Assembly (NCBI RefSeq): GCF_003336675.1
Contig: NZ_QPII01000001.1
Span: forward strand, 248,001-312,000
Direction: 5' to 3'
Length of the DNA stretch: 64,000 nt
Source: Billgrantia montanilacus
Lineage (GTDB): Bacteria > Pseudomonadota > Gammaproteobacteria > Pseudomonadales > Halomonadaceae
Part shown: one piece after another, positions 60,356-64,000 of the stretch
Position numbering within the stretch: the first letter of the stretch is position 1
How the letters are laid out: the number at the start of each line of letters is the position of its first letter
Made by a program: the position numbers and the translations under genes
The notes under the pieces: model-generated
What the model was told of the DNA's origin: nothing
Seen by the model: only the letters and a program-made list of their open reading frames with translations
Databases searched by the model: none

Positions 60356-61686
60356 CCGAGCTGGTCGGGCAGGTCGAGGCGATGTTCTCCGCCGTTCAGT
60401 CGCGCGCTGATGAAGTCGCGATCCAGCCGATGGTGGGCGGCATCGGCTAGCGCTCCGATGACCCGCTCAGCATAGGCCTGCAGCAACCTTCGCTCCGTGC
60501 CTTCGGCGTACAGGGAGAGACTCTTCAATGCCTTGAGAAGGCTCAGGCCGATGGTCACATCGTCCTTCCCGTAATGCAGGATCGGCGTGAATACCCGGTA
60601 GATTAGGCTCTCGAAGCTTTCCACCGGCCAGGTGACGCGTACCCGATTGTGCTGATCCACCATGGCGTTGCAGGGATCGAAATCCAGCCGACGTCGCAGC
60701 AGGTCGGTCAGCTGATTGATGCACAGGCGGGCTGTGCCTGGGTCGTTGGTGCCGGGCGACAGCGCCTTGACCGCCATCTCCATCAGCTGTGTCAGGCCGT
60801 GCACGTGGATGTCCTCGATCGATTCGCCCTCGCCATACAGCAGAAGCGCCAGTAACTCGTCAGCACAGGCGCGATCGGGTTCGTCAGGCGCATCGACGTA
60901 CAGCAGCGGGAAGTCAGCCAGGGTGAAGTCCCCCGGGGAGAAGTTCAGATGTATCACCCCATCGATGCTGGCGGCGATCTCGGCGATCTCGGCGAAGTTG
61001 GCGTTCTGGATGAATCCGGTCTGGCGGGAGCGAATCTCGAAACGGTGACACGACGCAGGTGCCGCCGCAGGTGTCGTGTCGGCCACCTGCATGTAGCGAG
61101 GCGATTGCTGATGATGCTTCAGGCTGGCCAGCGAACGGCTCGTGGCCAGATGCAGGCCGGCGACCACCGAGTTGACCTGAACCGTCTGGGAGGCCTTATG
61201 TATGAAGTAGACGAACAGGGCGAGGCAGTGGATGACCATGGCCACTCCCAGATAGGCGGCAAGCGAGCGCCATGTGCCGGGAGAGTCGCCGTTTTCCGGC
61301 ACCATCAGAAGCATCAGGATGAACAGGATGGTACCCAGATAGTTGCCCAGCACCCATTGATGGTGGCGCTCGGTCACCAGGCCGAAGACCAGCTTGTGGG
61401 AAAACTGGCCACCGGCCTGGGAGAGCACCGACATCACCATCGAGAAGCTGAACACCACCAGCGATATCATGCCGGCAATCAGCGTCGAGAGCAGCGTGCG
61501 CAACGTGTCTTTGTCGTTGAAGCGCACGAAGTCGAGCCAGCCGGGCATGGAAATGAATCCTTCGTGCGGCACTACCGCAAGCAATCCCACCAGGAAATAG
61601 CCCAGCGCCAGCAGGCTGGGCAGGTAGGCGATACTCTGACGAAACGCCTTCGTGACCTGTAGCGGGTAGTGGAGCAGAGCGATCAT
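60343..61686 (-). CDS. DUF2254 membrane protein
   Basis: A 447-residue membrane protein of unknown function. Four N-terminal spans (about 15-180: YLPSLLALGYFLVGLLAVV, LSTLIAGMISLVVFSFSMVMSVLSQA, LGNYLGTILFILMLL, LGVAMVIHCLALFVYF) are followed by a soluble C-terminal half with SPGTNDPGTARLCINQL, the block that identifies DUF2254. The conserved SFSMVMSVLSQAGGQFS lies at the end of span 2. Start 61686 has AAGGA upstream. It is transcribed towards lpxL and away from ettA's terminator; no operon partner is seen. Confidence 0.85.
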   Translation of the reverse strand: MIALLHYPLQVTKAFRQSIAYLPSLLALGYFLVGLLAVVPHEGFISMPGWLDFVRFNDKDTLRTLLSTLIAGMISLVVFSFSMVMSVLSQAGGQFSHKLVFGLVTERHHQWVLGNYLGTILFILMLLMVPENGDSPGTWRSLAAYLGVAMVIHCLALFVYFIHKASQTVQVNSVVAGLHLATSRSLASLKHHQQSPRYMQVADTTPAAAPASCHRFEIRSRQTGFIQNANFAEIAEIAASIDGVIHLNFSPGDFTLADFPLLYVDAPDEPDRACADELLALLLYGEGESIEDIHVHGLTQLMEMAVKALSPGTNDPGTARLCINQLTDLLRRRLDFDPCNAMVDQHNRVRVTWPVESFESLIYRVFTPILHYGKDDVTIGLSLLKALKSLSLYAEGTERRLLQAYAERVIGALADAAHHRLDRDFISARLNGGEHRLDLPDQLGYRG

Positions 61687-61751
61687 TGAAACATCCTTGC
61701 AAGGCGACACGCGCGAGGGTGGACAATGGACAGCGCCAACCGGCAAGCAAA

Positions 61752-61782
61752 AGCCCCGCCTGTAAAGACAACAGGCGGGGCT
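61752..61782 (-). terminator. Intrinsic terminator of ettA
   Basis: AGCCCCGCCTGT and ACAGGCGGGGCT form a perfect 12-bp stem with a 7-nt loop, 27 bp after the ettA stop; on the minus strand it is followed by TTTGCTTG. Confidence 0.88.
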
Positions 61783-61808
61783 AATGCATCAGCATGGCCA
61801 GCGGGCCA

Positions 61809-63470
<1,662 letters not shown>

Positions 63471-63559
63471 GGAATTCCACTGGGTTGAGGGTTTCAGTGG
63501 CCACGATGATAGTGGCCGGGCAGGGTAAAGGCCAGCATTGCGCCGGCCTTTGGGAAACA

Positions 63560-63769
63560 CTGCATAAATGTCTGCGCGTGCGAATCACTGCGTTGCGCGG
63601 TGCTGGTGCGCCAGCCCGGTCGAAATCCTCACCTATACCCCATAGGCTCCGGTTGACTCGCAGCCTTCGGCTTCTCGCCCCTTCAGGGCCAGCCTACGGC
63701 TGTTTGTCGCTTCGCTCGGTTCTGCGCTCCGTGCGCCTTGTGTTTCATCCCGCTCGCCGATTTATGCAG
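63560..63769. repeat. Candidate MITE-like or intergenic repeat element with inverted ends
   Basis: CTGCATAAAT at 63560-63569 is inverted as ATTTATGCAG at 63760-63769. The 210-bp span between holds several short hairpins (GCTGG-TGCG-CCAGC near 63605) and C/T-rich stretches, no ORF, and fills most of the only gene-free stretch over 300 bp (63471-63805). Arms extend imperfectly beyond 10 bp. No target-site duplication is clear. Looks like a mobile or palindromic intergenic repeat; a second copy is not present in the window. Confidence 0.45.
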
Positions 63770-63805
63770 CGCTTCCTTTTCCCCTGGGTGGCGGTCAGTC
63801 GCGGA

Positions 63806-64000
63806 CTATTCGTCCTCTTCTTCGTCGAGCAGCATCCAGTCGTCCTCGATGGCGCGCTTCAGCCGTCGCTCCTCCAGCAGCGCCTCGACGCGGCGACGGG
63901 CACGCAGGGTCTCGTGTCGGCTGGCGGCCCTGGGGCGGGTGTAGTCGTCATCGTTGACGGCTTCGAGGAACTCCTGCTCATCCTCATGAGAATCGTTGAT
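63806..64000 (-). CDS. PA3496-like small acidic protein, 5' end outside window
   Basis: The minus strand is open from the window edge to the TAG at 63808-63806, giving 64 visible residues: a start rich in Asp/Glu, then RHETLRARRRVEALLEERRLKRAIEDD and an acidic tail LLDEEEDE. The arginine-rich helix R-R-x-V-E-x-L-L-E-E-R-R-L is characteristic of the short PA3496 family of Pseudomonas and relatives, annotated as a putative envelope integrity protein with little experimental basis. Only the first few codons are likely missing. It would read towards ettA across the repeat element. Confidence 0.65.
   Translation of the reverse strand: MNDSHEDEQEFLEAVNDDDYTRPRAASRHETLRARRRVEALLEERRLKRAIEDDWMLLDEEEDE

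Overview
The window looks like chromosome from a GC-rich gammaproteobacterium, most likely a halophile of the Halomonadaceae (Halomonas or a close relative). This rests on the conserved block ftsB-ispD-ispF-truD-surE-pcm-nlpD-rpoS, an Entner-Doudoroff/HexR sugar locus, a Pseudomonas-type fused fruB, a PA3496-type small protein, and a C55-P translocase (DUF368) known from Vibrio to matter at alkaline pH and high sodium. No rRNA, tRNA, CRISPR array, prophage or transposase gene was seen. The assignment is inference from gene content, not from a marker gene.

Layout. 1-1954: end of metK, a small ABM-domain monooxygenase and luxS (SAM synthesis and methyl-cycle detoxification/AI-2). 2075-5371: a TraR/DksA-type zinc-finger protein, a degenerate macro-domain-like protein, a 13-codon leader-like ORF ending Pro-Pro-stop, two small poorly known proteins and prfC (RF3). 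5396-10614: a HelD-like helicase, a tandem universal stress protein, an MFS transporter, a second TraR/DksA paralogue and a Rid-family protein.

10608-27653 (minus strand) is the main accessory feature: a 17-kb, 19-gene operon for an aryl polyene (APE) pigment, with almost every junction overlapping. It runs chain-length factor, acyltransferase, two ACPs, COG4648 membrane protein, AMP-ligase fused to a hotdog dehydratase, glycosyltransferase, LpxL-like acyltransferase, aromatic ammonia-lyase, thioesterase, LolA-like protein, MMPL exporter, flavin halogenase-like oxidoreductase, DUF3261 lipoprotein, ketosynthase, dehydratase, ketoreductase, second ketosynthase and phosphopantetheinyl transferase. 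The ammonia-lyase could supply an aryl acrylate starter, which the ligase loads on ACP. The type II PKS would extend it, and the lipid and transport genes would place it in the outer membrane. The flavoprotein keeps the lysine and WxWxIP landmarks of flavin-dependent halogenases, so a halogenated (xanthomonadin-like) product is a testable idea.

27867-47854 is central sugar catabolism. hexR is divergent from zwf-pgl-eda; an Aer-like chemoreceptor follows; then the fructose PTS operon fruB-fruK-fruA with divergent fruR; then edd-glk-mutarotase-aldo/keto reductase-fructokinase on the minus strand, and an aldehyde dehydrogenase homologue whose catalytic Cys is replaced by Arg. Near-identical HexR-type palindromes lie upstream of zwf and edd, and two FruR/Cra-type sites lie between fruB and fruR, so the control logic can be read from the DNA.

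47973-64000: a GNAT-like protein, the ftsB-to-rpoS block with a TTG-started DUF368 gene inserted between pcm and nlpD, tolC, alr, an LpxL-family acyltransferase, a DUF2254 membrane protein, ettA, a 210-bp element with inverted-repeat ends, and the 3' part of a PA3496-like gene. The only stretch over 300 bp without a gene is 63471-63805, which holds that element.
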